This document shows, piece after piece, positions 19,106-27,621 of a stretch of 46,920 nt of DNA. The position numbers and the translations under genes are program-made. The stretch is from positions 1 to 46,920 of the forward strand of contig NZ_SLUN01000009.1 of assembly GCF_004340685.1 (NCBI RefSeq), in the 5' to 3' direction. Under the pieces are notes generated by a model. That model did no database searches. It saw only the letters and a program-made list of their open reading frames with translations, and was not told the origin of the DNA. Source of the stretch: Hydrogenispora ethanolica. Lineage in GTDB: Bacteria; Bacillota; UBA4882; UBA8346. Numbering within the stretch: position 1 is the first letter of the stretch; each line of letters opens with the position of its first letter.

Positions 19106-19844
19106 AATATTGACTGGCAACGTGATGGACAGGGAGATCATCGTCTATCTTCCGCCTTCGTACCGCAGGACGGGAGCAGGGTTTCCGGTGGTCTATGTTC
19201 AGGACAAAGGGGATCTGTTCGATCCGTCCGGCAGCCATGCCTTGGCGGACTTGGAAGCCCTGTTTGAACAAGCCCGGCTGGTTGAACTGGTGTTGGTCGG
19301 CGTCGCAAGCAACGACCGGCGGAGCGAATATACCCCTTGGCCCGCGCCGGCCTTGGCGGAGCGGTACGGCGGTTTCGGCGGCCGGGGGGCCGACTATCTT
19401 GCGTTTTTGGCCCATGAATTAAAGCCGTATATCGACGGCGAATACAATACGCTCCGCCAGCCCGGGGATACGGGAATCGCCGGCGCTTCGCTCGGGGGAC
19501 TGATCGCGACCTACGCCGCTTACCTGTATCCGGGCGTCTTCGGCCGGATCGCTTCGATCTCCGGTTCTTTCTGGTATCAGGGATGGATCGAGTTTATGGC
19601 GGCGCAACGGATAGCGCCCGCCGGACGGAAGATCTATCTGGATGTGGGGAGCCTGGAGGGCACCGTCAAAACGAATGTTCAAAAAGAGATGGTTCCCCAA
19701 ACCCGAAAAGCGCACCAAATCCTGCGATCCGCAGGGTTCACGGCAGGCGATTGCAAACTGGTGATCGACGAGGGCGCAGTCCATCGTCAGGAGTTTTTCA
19801 CCAAGCGTTTTCCGTCCGCCTTGCAATGGCTGTTTGCCAAGTAG
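19095..19844 (+). CDS. Trilactone esterase-like alpha/beta hydrolase (IroE/BesA type)
   Basis: This 249-residue esterase-D-class hydrolase has nucleophile Ser132 in GASLGG, followed by ATYAAYLYPGVFGRIASISG. A C-terminal DEGAVHRQEFF segment probably holds the catalytic His. There is no N-terminal Fes domain and no signal peptide. It is compact, like IroE and BesA, which open catecholate trilactones to release iron. It is the second such enzyme in the locus, beside the larger Fes at 13429. It overlaps the ATPase gene by 11 bp, so it belongs to the transport operon. A general carboxylesterase remains possible. Confidence 0.8.
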   Translation: MKGKILTGNVMDREIIVYLPPSYRRTGAGFPVVYVQDKGDLFDPSGSHALADLEALFEQARLVELVLVGVASNDRRSEYTPWPAPALAERYGGFGGRGADYLAFLAHELKPYIDGEYNTLRQPGDTGIAGASLGGLIATYAAYLYPGVFGRIASISGSFWYQGWIEFMAAQRIAPAGRKIYLDVGSLEGTVKTNVQKEMVPQTRKAHQILRSAGFTAGDCKLVIDEGAVHRQEFFTKRFPSALQWLFAK

Positions 19845-19859
19845 CTTCGCTCAAGGAGC

Positions 19860-19889
19860 TTACGGCCGGACAAACCAGGCCGTAATTTT
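19860..19889 (+). terminator. Weak intrinsic terminator or attenuator before tonB
   Basis: TTACGGCC pairs with GGCCGTAA over 8 bp with a 10-nt loop, followed by only four T. It lies inside the apparent operon, so it probably reduces rather than stops transcription into tonB-exbB-exbD. Confidence 0.55.
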
Positions 19890-19918
19890 GGAGGATCATC
19901 GGGAAGGAGTAGAGACGA

Positions 19919-20881
19919 ATGGCGGGACATGGGAAGAAAGGGGATGCAACGATCAAAAGCAAGGGCTCATATGGCATGGCGGCAGCGATTTCTTTGTTGG
20001 TCCATGTTTTATTGGCTGTAACGCCTTCCTTTGGACGGTTGGTTACGGATGCGCCGCGTATCGAGGTTCCCCCCGCTTTGGTGGAGATTATGCCCGCCAA
20101 GTTGTTAAGCACGGGTGAGACAGGTGATGGGGATGGTCTGAAAATCCCAACCGGGACCACGGCGGGAGCCGCGGAATCCGGGCCACCGCCGCCGGAGCGC
20201 CAAGCCGTCGCGAGTAGCCCCAATCGCATCGAATCCGCGCCGCCGCAGGCGCAACCGGCCGTCCCGGATCCGCTGGAACCGCAACCCGAGAGCGCCTCCC
20301 ATCCTCCGGCGGCGCTTCCCGAAGCCGTTGCCGCGGCTGCGCCGCTGCCTCCGGTTTTGCACGGGAATGCCGTCGAACCGTTCATCGTCGCGCCGGAGTC
20401 CGGAAACGCGGCATTGGACGGAGCGACCGCGGCGGTGGCCGCGCCCGGCGGGACAGCCCCGGAAAACGGGGAGGCTCCGGCGGGAGGCTTCAGTCAAGCC
20501 GGCTCCGACGGTTCAAAAGCCTTTAGCGGTATGGGCGGCGGAACCGGAGGAAACGGGGTCGGAAATGGAGCGAATGCGCCTGGCGGTATGGGTGGAGGAA
20601 CCGGCGGAAGCACGGCCCGGATCGTTCGCGGCGCGGCGCCCGGCTATCCGCAGGCGGCCCGCAGGGCGGGTTGGGAAGGCGTAGTGGTGGTGCGGGTGCT
20701 GGTTGACCCCCGCGGCGGCGCGGCCACGGTGACCATTCGCGAGAGCAGCGGCTTTCCATTGCTGGACGATACGGCGCTCCGGGCGGTGAAAAAATGGCGC
20801 TTCGCGCCGGCGACCCAAAACGGGAAAGCAATCGCCAGTTTTCATGATGTCCGGGTCCGGTTCCGTCTCACCGACCCATAA
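19919..20881 (+). CDS. tonB: TonB energy-transducing protein
   Basis: In this 320-residue protein, one membrane anchor lies at about 20-36 (MAAAISLLVHVLLAV). A long Pro/Ala/Glu-rich periplasmic spacer follows, then a glycine-rich hinge with two copies of GGMGGGTGG-like sequence, and a C-terminal TonB domain (about 235-320, YPQAARRAGWEGVVVVRVLV, SSGFPLLDDTALRAVKKWRF). TonB contacts the TonB box of outer-membrane receptors and passes on energy from ExbB-ExbD. A GGAAGGAG site precedes the ATG. Placement right after the siderophore transporter suggests a dedicated system. Confidence 0.93.
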   Translation: MAGHGKKGDATIKSKGSYGMAAAISLLVHVLLAVTPSFGRLVTDAPRIEVPPALVEIMPAKLLSTGETGDGDGLKIPTGTTAGAAESGPPPPERQAVASSPNRIESAPPQAQPAVPDPLEPQPESASHPPAALPEAVAAAAPLPPVLHGNAVEPFIVAPESGNAALDGATAAVAAPGGTAPENGEAPAGGFSQAGSDGSKAFSGMGGGTGGNGVGNGANAPGGMGGGTGGSTARIVRGAAPGYPQAARRAGWEGVVVVRVLVDPRGGAATVTIRESSGFPLLDDTALRAVKKWRFAPATQNGKAIASFHDVRVRFRLTDP

Positions 20882-20930
20882 ACCATGATCTGGCGGAATC
20901 AGGGATTTTCCCCGAAATCGATAGGAGAGG

Positions 20931-21545
20931 ATGAGCACTGATATGTTTGAAGTATTGATCAAAGGAGGCTGGGTCATGGCGCCGCTGGGGATCTGCTCGC
21001 TGGTGGCGGTGACCATCATCGTGGAAAGGCTGATCTTCTTCCGCCGGACCGGCTTCCGGCAACCGGCCGATGAAGTTCTGGCCCTGGTCCGACAAGGACG
21101 GCATGAGGAAGCGCTGGCGAAGGCGGACGGGAACCAGCTGCCGGTCGTCAAGGTATTACAAGCCGGCTTGAGCCATCGCCGCAATCCGGGCAAGGCGATG
21201 GAGGCGGCGGGATTGGCTGAAATATCGGGAATGAAGCGGGGCTTGACGGCGCTGGAAACCATCATCACCCTTTCGCCGCTGTTGGGATTATTGGGGACGA
21301 TCATCGGGATGATCGGTTCGTTTCAGATCATGACCCTTGCGGGATCGAGCCAGCCCCACGCGGTCACCGGCGGGGTGGCGGAGGCGCTGATCGCCACGGC
21401 GAGCGGCATCACCGTGGCAGTCGTTACCCTGATCCCGTATAACTATTTCCTGCGCCGCGTCGAGCAGGAAACGGAGACGATCGAGCAATATGCGACCCGG
21501 CTCGAACTGGCGTTCAATGAGCCGTTACCGGAGAGAGCGCGATGA
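20931..21545 (+). CDS. exbB: ExbB-type proton channel subunit
   Basis: This 204-residue MotA/TolQ/ExbB family protein has three membrane segments: one near residues 15-33 (MAPLGICSLVAVTIIVERL) and two in the conserved core (TIITLSPLLGLLGTIIGMIG and GITVAVVTLIPYNYF). It uses the proton gradient to drive TonB together with ExbD. The ATG at 20931 lies very close to AGGAGAGG; an ATG at 20943 is also possible. The stop overlaps the exbD start (ATGA). Confidence 0.93.
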   Translation: MSTDMFEVLIKGGWVMAPLGICSLVAVTIIVERLIFFRRTGFRQPADEVLALVRQGRHEEALAKADGNQLPVVKVLQAGLSHRRNPGKAMEAAGLAEISGMKRGLTALETIITLSPLLGLLGTIIGMIGSFQIMTLAGSSQPHAVTGGVAEALIATASGITVAVVTLIPYNYFLRRVEQETETIEQYATRLELAFNEPLPERAR

Positions 21546-21952
21546 AACTGCCGCGAAGCGCGCCGCGCAAGGCGCGGATCGAAATCATTCCGATGATCGA
21601 TACGATGTTCTTTTTGCTGGTGTTTTTCATGCTGGCGAGCCTATCCATGACCCACCAGTACAGCGTGCCCGTGAATCTGCCCAAGGCGGCCGGCGTGCCG
21701 GACAAGGTTCCCGAGGTGGTGACGGTGACCATCACCCAGGACGGCAAGCTGTTTTATAATAAGGAAGCGATCGCTTCGCCCGGGGAAGCGGTGCTGCGGC
21801 TGCTCGAACGGAAAAAATCTGCGGCGTCCCTGGCGGTGATCATCAATGCCGACCGCGGCGTCCGGCACGGCCGGGTCGTCGAACTGCTTGATGCCATTCA
21901 GCAAAGCGGTTTAACGAAGATCGCCATCGCGGTGAATCATTCCCGGGGTTGA
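21542..21952 (+). CDS. exbD: ExbD-type proton channel subunit
   Basis: This 136-residue protein has a single N-terminal membrane segment and the conserved membrane aspartate in IPMIDTMFFLLVFFM, essential for proton conduction in this family. The periplasmic domain holds VPVNLPKAAGVP and a final GLTKIAIAV strand. It is translationally coupled to exbB by a 4-bp overlap and is the last gene of the iron-uptake operon. Confidence 0.93.
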   Translation: MKLPRSAPRKARIEIIPMIDTMFFLLVFFMLASLSMTHQYSVPVNLPKAAGVPDKVPEVVTVTITQDGKLFYNKEAIASPGEAVLRLLERKKSAASLAVIINADRGVRHGRVVELLDAIQQSGLTKIAIAVNHSRG

Positions 21953-22051
21953 TGCTCCGCCGGGCAGATGAACGGAGGCGAGGAGCCAAAAGCTCGGTTG
22001 CCCTTCCGCCGCTGTTCTTTATGGCGACGAGGATTTCTTTTATGGTTCGGG

Positions 22052-22302
22052 ACTCCGAGAAATGATAAATTTGGCTGGTAAAATCGAAATGCGCTTTTTG
22101 AAATTCGATTTTCGATCTGAAAAATCAAAATTTCGCTCATGGAAAGTATATTTTTGCTCCGGTGAATTAAAATAGTAATCCTGATAATTCTATTTTCTCT
22201 CCGGGAAAATGGAATTTCGCTCCGATAAAATCATATTTTCCGCTCCGATAATTAAAATATCCGGCCTGAAAACTTAAATTCCGGACCAGAAAAGCGGAAT
22301 TG
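22052..22302. repeat. Degenerate 21-nt tandem array 1
   Basis: The landmark GCTCCG or a variant recurs at 22052, 22073, 22093, 22114, 22135, 22156, 22178, 22198, 22219, 22242, 22263 and 22283: steps of 20-23 nt, mostly 21. Each unit is GCTCCGATAAAAT followed by an AT-rich half ending TTTCC. Units are highly diverged. On the minus strand they translate to heptads such as AKFHFPG and EKIELSG, but indels and stops split the frame in two. The array is the AT-rich core of a 787-bp gene-free gap. Confidence 0.8.
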
Positions 22303-22372
22303 GCGAAATTATGATGGTGGGTGGAGACGGACTTTCCGGTAGGGGAACGGGCGGAAAATTTTTGGAACAGGA

Positions 22373-22401
22373 TTGTGATTTTCATCACAATCTGCTATAC
22401 T
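22373..22401 (+). promoter_or_regulatory. Sigma-A promoter with overlapping Rex-like operator
   Basis: TTGTGA (22373) and TATACT (22396) are 17 bp apart, with an extended -10 TG. The -35 and spacer carry TTGTGATTTTCATCACAA, an inverted repeat with perfect 7-bp arms. This fits the 18-bp Rex pattern TTGTGAA-N4-TTCACAA at all but two positions, and also fits the CRP core TGTGA-N6-TCACA. Its centre, about 26 bp before the expected start, suits a repressor and favours Rex over an activator. Confidence 0.75.
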
Positions 22402-22407
22402 GAAAGA

Positions 22408-22612
22408 AACAATTTGTCATGGGTGGCGTTTCCGGTCATCGTGATGAATTCATCGGTGGATGATTGGGTTCCGAAACCGAAGAGGTTTTCTGAGGCGGGG
22501 GACATTCGATCAGGCGCGTGAATTTCGTGAGAATTAGCTCGATAGCCGGTTCTCTGTATTCATAACCCTTTTTGAGAATGTTTCCGTTCTCAAAAAGGGT
22601 TTTTTGTTTTTC
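22408..22612 (+). ncRNA. Leader RNA or small RNA ending in an intrinsic terminator, upstream of hydG
   Basis: Transcription from the promoter at 22373-22401 should start near 22408 and meet the strong terminator at 22564-22612. The 150 nt between can form local hairpins: GAAACC/GGTTTTC near 22472, and GAGAATT...GGTTCTC near 22528 with inner GCT/AGC. I recognise no known riboswitch class. It is either a stand-alone small RNA or an attenuating leader for the hyd genes. Confidence 0.5.
22564..22612 (+). terminator. Strong intrinsic terminator upstream of hydG
   Basis: A perfect 15-bp stem (AACCCTTTTTGAGAA with its complement), an 8-nt loop, then a long T-rich run. It lies between the Rex-like promoter and hydG, whose own ribosome site is a further 115 nt on. 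That gap (22656-22715) is a C/A-rich low-complexity stretch of ACCA-type motifs. Confidence 0.9.
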
Positions 22613-22739
22613 TTTGGTCGCCCATCCGACCAACGAAACCGGATCCTGGTTATTCCAATTAACGACCGCGAACGAACACCCAATAACCAACGACCACCAA
22701 CCACCAACCACGAACATTTTTTAAGGAGGCTGACGCCGG

Positions 22740-24185
22740 ATGAATTTCTTGGAGAAGTACCGAGAGGATTTCGCGGAGTACGACGCCATGGAGCGCGATT
22801 TTATCGATGAGGACCGGATCTGGGAGCAGCTGCGCAAGTGGGAGAACCCCGGACCTGCCGCCGTGCGGCGGGTGCTCGACAAGGCGGCACGCAGGGAACG
22901 GCTGGAGCCGGAGGAGATGGCGGTACTAATTCAGAATCAGGACCCGGATTCCATCACCGAAATGTTCGAGCTGGCCCATCGCTTGAAGCGGGAAGTCTAC
23001 GGCGACCGGATCGTCTTCTTCGCGCCGCTGTACATCAGCAACCGTTGCGCCAACAATTGCGTCTACTGCGGCTTCCGCAGTTCGAATCATGGCATTCGCC
23101 GCCATACCTTGAGCATGGAGGATATCGTCCGCGAAGTCAGGATCATGACCAACGAGGGGCAGAAGCGGACCGTGCTGGTGTATGGCGAATCCCCCGAGAC
23201 GGACATCGACTACATCTGCGAGAGCATCCGCCAGGTCTACGGGGTCAAGCTGAAACACGGCGAGATCCGGCGCGCCAATATCAACTGCGCGCCGCTGACC
23301 CGGGACGAATTGCGCCGGTTGAAGGAGTGCGGCATCGGCACCTTTCAGGTTTTCCAGGAGACCTACCATCGTGAGACCTATCAACGGCTGCATCCGGCCG
23401 GCACCATCAAGAGCCACTTCCGCTGGCGCCTGTACGCCCATGACCGGGCGCTCGACGCCGGGGTGGACGACGTGGGAATCGGGGCGCTTTTCGGGCTGTA
23501 CGATTGGCGTTTTGAAGCCATGGGCCTGCTCTACCACACCATCCATCTGGAAGAGAAGTATAACGGCGTGGGGCCGCATACCATCTCCTTCCCCCGGATC
23601 GAGCCGGCGTTTGAGACTCCTTACGCCCAGCATCCCGAATACGCGGTGAGCGACGCCGACTTCAAGAAACTGGTGGCTATCCTGCGGCTGAGCGTACCCT
23701 ATACCGGCCTGATTCTAACCGCCCGCGAAAAGCCGGAGGTCCGCCGCGCGGTGATCCCGTTCGGGGTCTCGCAGATCGACGCCGGTTCGCGGATCGGAGT
23801 GGGCGGCTACCAGGAGTCGCTGGCCAACCAATTGCCCGACAAGGAACAGTTCCAACTGGGCGACACCCGCTCGCTCGACGAAGTGATCCGGGAGACCTGC
23901 GGCAAGAGCATCCCGTCGCTCTGTACCGCCTGTTACCGGAAGGGCCGGACCGGCGAGCATTTCATGGGGGTCGCCAAGTCCAGCTTCGTGCATCATTTCT
24001 GTATCCCCAACGCCATCCTGACCTTCAAGGAATACTTGATGGATTACGCCAGCCCCGAGACGCGCGCCGCCGGCGAGCCGGTGATCCAAAAATATGTGGC
24101 GGAGATCGAGGATGAGACGACCAAGCAATTTGTGGAGCAGGCTTTGACGCGCTACGAGGCGGGCGAGCGGGACATCTATCTCTGA
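22740..24185 (+). CDS. hydG: [FeFe]-hydrogenase maturase HydG, radical SAM
   Basis: The 481-residue enzyme splits tyrosine to make CO and cyanide and builds the Fe(CO)2(CN) unit for the H-cluster. The radical-SAM motif CX3CX2C is at Cys103, 107 and 110 (CANNCVYC). The C-terminal CX2CX22C that holds the auxiliary cluster is at Cys395, 398 and 421, which separates HydG from ThiH. TAAGGAGG precedes the ATG. It is the first gene of the maturation cluster, downstream of the Rex-like promoter and its terminator. Confidence 0.96.
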   Translation: MNFLEKYREDFAEYDAMERDFIDEDRIWEQLRKWENPGPAAVRRVLDKAARRERLEPEEMAVLIQNQDPDSITEMFELAHRLKREVYGDRIVFFAPLYISNRCANNCVYCGFRSSNHGIRRHTLSMEDIVREVRIMTNEGQKRTVLVYGESPETDIDYICESIRQVYGVKLKHGEIRRANINCAPLTRDELRRLKECGIGTFQVFQETYHRETYQRLHPAGTIKSHFRWRLYAHDRALDAGVDDVGIGALFGLYDWRFEAMGLLYHTIHLEEKYNGVGPHTISFPRIEPAFETPYAQHPEYAVSDADFKKLVAILRLSVPYTGLILTAREKPEVRRAVIPFGVSQIDAGSRIGVGGYQESLANQLPDKEQFQLGDTRSLDEVIRETCGKSIPSLCTACYRKGRTGEHFMGVAKSSFVHHFCIPNAILTFKEYLMDYASPETRAAGEPVIQKYVAEIEDETTKQFVEQALTRYEAGERDIYL

Positions 24186-24206
24186 GTGGCGTTGGAGGAG
24201 AAGAGC

Positions 24207-25607
<1,401 letters not shown>

Positions 25608-25703
25608 ACTGTTTCGCCGTTCGAAAATGTTTTATGGTTTGGGAGATTATTTCGCGTGCGAGGAAAAAATCTATTTTATACCACGTGTATGTAGTCCGGC
25701 GCC

Positions 25704-25899
25704 TCACCCCAGCGCGCCGGGGTGAAACCTTGCCGGATTGGCTGTCTTTCAGAAATCACATTCGCGTCGTCAAAAGCCGTACAGTGCAAGGAACGACCGA
25801 GCGAGGAGCGCAGATCATACTCGCCGTATATCGAGCACCGCAGCGACCGAGTGACGCCGCAATGTGCGACTTTTCACGGCGCAACAGCCAATCCGGCAA
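25704..25899. repeat. Structured inverted-repeat element between aspA and hydF
   Basis: A small hairpin (CACCCC...GGGGTG, near 25704-25723) is followed by a perfect 16-bp inverted repeat, TTGCCGGATTGGCTGT at 25730-25745 against 25884-25899, 138 bp apart. Inside are two similar motifs, ACGACCGAGCGAGGAGCGCA and GCGACCGAGTGACGCCGCA. No credible gene fills the 376-bp gap. It looks like a palindromic intergenic repeat or non-coding mobile element; I see no transposase and no clear target duplication. Confidence 0.6.
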
Positions 25900-25983
25900 A
25901 GCTTTCAGTCTTACCGATGATTTCTTTTTTAAACTATATCGCTACTGTACTTCTATAAGCGATACGGAAAACGGAGGTCTCCC

Positions 25984-27243
25984 ATGAACAATCTTAACCA
26001 AACCCCGAATTCGGCCCGGTTGCAAATCGCCATCTTTGGGCGGTGCAACGCTGGGAAGTCGAGTCTGATTAATGCCCTGACCGGCCAGGCGGTGGCCTTG
26101 GTCTCCGACGTTCCCGGGACCACCACCGATCCGGTTTTTAAAGCCATGGAGCTCTTGCCGCTCGGCCCGGTGACGCTCATCGATACCGCCGGGCTGGACG
26201 ACGAGGGGGAGCTTGGCGAGCTGCGCAAGGAGCGGACCTACCAGATCTTGAACCGGACCGATCTGGCGGTGTTGGTAATCGACGGCACGGTGGGACCGGC
26301 CGGGTTCGAGGAAGAGCTGCTTCGGGCCATTCGGGCCAAGAACCTGCCGGTGGTCGGGGTGATCAATAAGCGGGACGTGGCCGCCTATACCCGGGAAGAA
26401 CGGTTGGAGTGGGAGCGCCGGCTCCAATTGGAACTGGTGGAAGTGGCGGCGGCCGGCGGTGTCGGGATCCGTGATCTGAAGACCGCCTTGATCCGTTTCG
26501 CGCCCGCCGATGACGCCGAGCTGTTTCTGACTGGCGATCTGGTCGGCCCGGGCGATCTGGCGGTGCTGGTGGTCCCCATCGACAAGGCCGCGCCCAAGGG
26601 CCGGCTGATCTTGCCGCAACAGCAAGTGATCCGCGATTTGCTGGAGCGTGACGCCATCGTTGTCGTGACCAAGGAGCACGAACTCCGGGCGACCCTGGAA
26701 TCCTTGGGCCGCCGGCCGGCCCTGGTGATCACCGATTCCCAGGTTTTCCTGAAAGTAGCGGCGGATACGCCGCCGGGGATTCCCCTGACCTCTTTCTCGA
26801 TCTTGTTTGCCCGCTACAAAGGGAACCTGCGCGAACTGGCACAGGGGGCCATGGCCGTCGCCGGGCTGCGGCCGGGCGACCGGGTGCTGATCGCCGAGGG
26901 CTGCACCCATCACCGGCAGTCGGACGATATCGGCACGGTCAAGATCCCGCGCTGGCTGCGGCAGTTGGTCGGCGGCGAGCTGGAGTTCGAATGGGCCAGC
27001 GGGCTCAGCCTGCCGACCTGTCTGGGCCGGTACCGGCTGATCGTCCATTGCGGCGCCTGCATGCTCAACCACAAGGAGATGCTCTACCGGCTCTCGCTGG
27101 CCCGGGAGCAGGGGGTGCCGATGGTCAATTACGGGGTGTTGATCGCTTATGTCCAGGGGATTCTGCCGCGGGTGCTGGAACCTTTCCCGGAGGTCCGGGA
27201 TCTGCTGGAGACCGGAGCGATGGCGAAAGCATCCGGGGGCTGA
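25984..27243 (+). CDS. hydF: [FeFe]-hydrogenase maturation GTPase HydF
   Basis: The 419-residue scaffold protein assembles and delivers the 2Fe precursor to the hydrogenase. The N-terminal GTPase has Walker A GRCNAGKS at 19-26, the switch DTAGLDDEGELGELR, and NKRD. A middle dimerisation domain follows. The C-terminal cluster domain has Cys307 (CTHH) and HCGAC with Cys356 and Cys359, the conserved HydF set. The ribosome site is a modest GGAGG just before the ATG. The long minus-strand frame over the same interval is a codon-bias shadow. Confidence 0.95.
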   Translation: MNNLNQTPNSARLQIAIFGRCNAGKSSLINALTGQAVALVSDVPGTTTDPVFKAMELLPLGPVTLIDTAGLDDEGELGELRKERTYQILNRTDLAVLVIDGTVGPAGFEEELLRAIRAKNLPVVGVINKRDVAAYTREERLEWERRLQLELVEVAAAGGVGIRDLKTALIRFAPADDAELFLTGDLVGPGDLAVLVVPIDKAAPKGRLILPQQQVIRDLLERDAIVVVTKEHELRATLESLGRRPALVITDSQVFLKVAADTPPGIPLTSFSILFARYKGNLRELAQGAMAVAGLRPGDRVLIAEGCTHHRQSDDIGTVKIPRWLRQLVGGELEFEWASGLSLPTCLGRYRLIVHCGACMLNHKEMLYRLSLAREQGVPMVNYGVLIAYVQGILPRVLEPFPEVRDLLETGAMAKASGG

Positions 27244-27273
27244 CCCGGCGCGGGGGAGTAGGAGGAAGGCGTT

Positions 27274-27291
27274 TTTCATGATATCATGAAA
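27274..27291. promoter_or_regulatory. Perfect 18-bp palindrome upstream of the TM1266-family gene
   Basis: TTTCATGATATCATGAAA is fully self-complementary and lies 61 bp before the small regulator-like gene. No T run follows, so it is not a terminator. It may be an operator for an internal promoter, but no good -35/-10 pair is visible. Confidence 0.5.
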
Positions 27292-27351
27292 TGAAGCGGA
27301 CCCGGCGGGTTACGTTATAAGTTAGCGGAAACACTTCTTCAGGAGGATATC

Positions 27352-27609
27352 ATGAGCGAAGACAAACGGTTGGGCGTGATTGCCATTATTCTTGAGAATC
27401 CCCACGATTCCCAGGCCAAGGTGAACGGTTATATCAGCGAGGCCTCGACGATCGTGGTGGGACGGATGGGGATTCCCTACCGGGAGAAGAATGTGGGGGT
27501 CCTGGCGTTGATCGTGGACGGCACCGAGAACGAGATCAACTCGCTCACCGGCAGGCTCGGCAACATCGCCGGAGTCAGCGCCAGGGCCACCCTCACCAAG
27601 AAACTTTGA
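27352..27609 (+). CDS. TM1266-family iron-only hydrogenase system protein
   Basis: The 85-residue protein has a ferredoxin-like ACT/NikR-C fold pattern: KRLGVIAIILEN, then INSLTGRLGNIAGVSARATL. This family is almost always next to hydEFG and is named a putative hydrogenase system regulator, though it lacks an obvious DNA-binding domain. AGGAGG precedes the ATG. It ends 12 bp before hydE, so the two are cotranscribed. Confidence 0.93.
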   Translation: MSEDKRLGVIAIILENPHDSQAKVNGYISEASTIVVGRMGIPYREKNVGVLALIVDGTENEINSLTGRLGNIAGVSARATLTKKL

Positions 27610-27621
27610 TTGAGGTGTTCC

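Noticed and set aside
22052-22302. CRISPR array
   Set aside because: The 21-nt units have no constant repeat and no distinct spacers, and no cas gene is near.
25722-25958. 78-codon frame between aspA and hydF
   Set aside because: It lies inside the palindromic element and reads through its inverted-repeat arms, with no ribosome site.
25942-27279. 445-codon minus-strand frame across hydF
   Set aside because: It is a codon-bias shadow of the GC-rich hydF gene; its translation is rich in Arg, Gln, His and Pro with no family resemblance.
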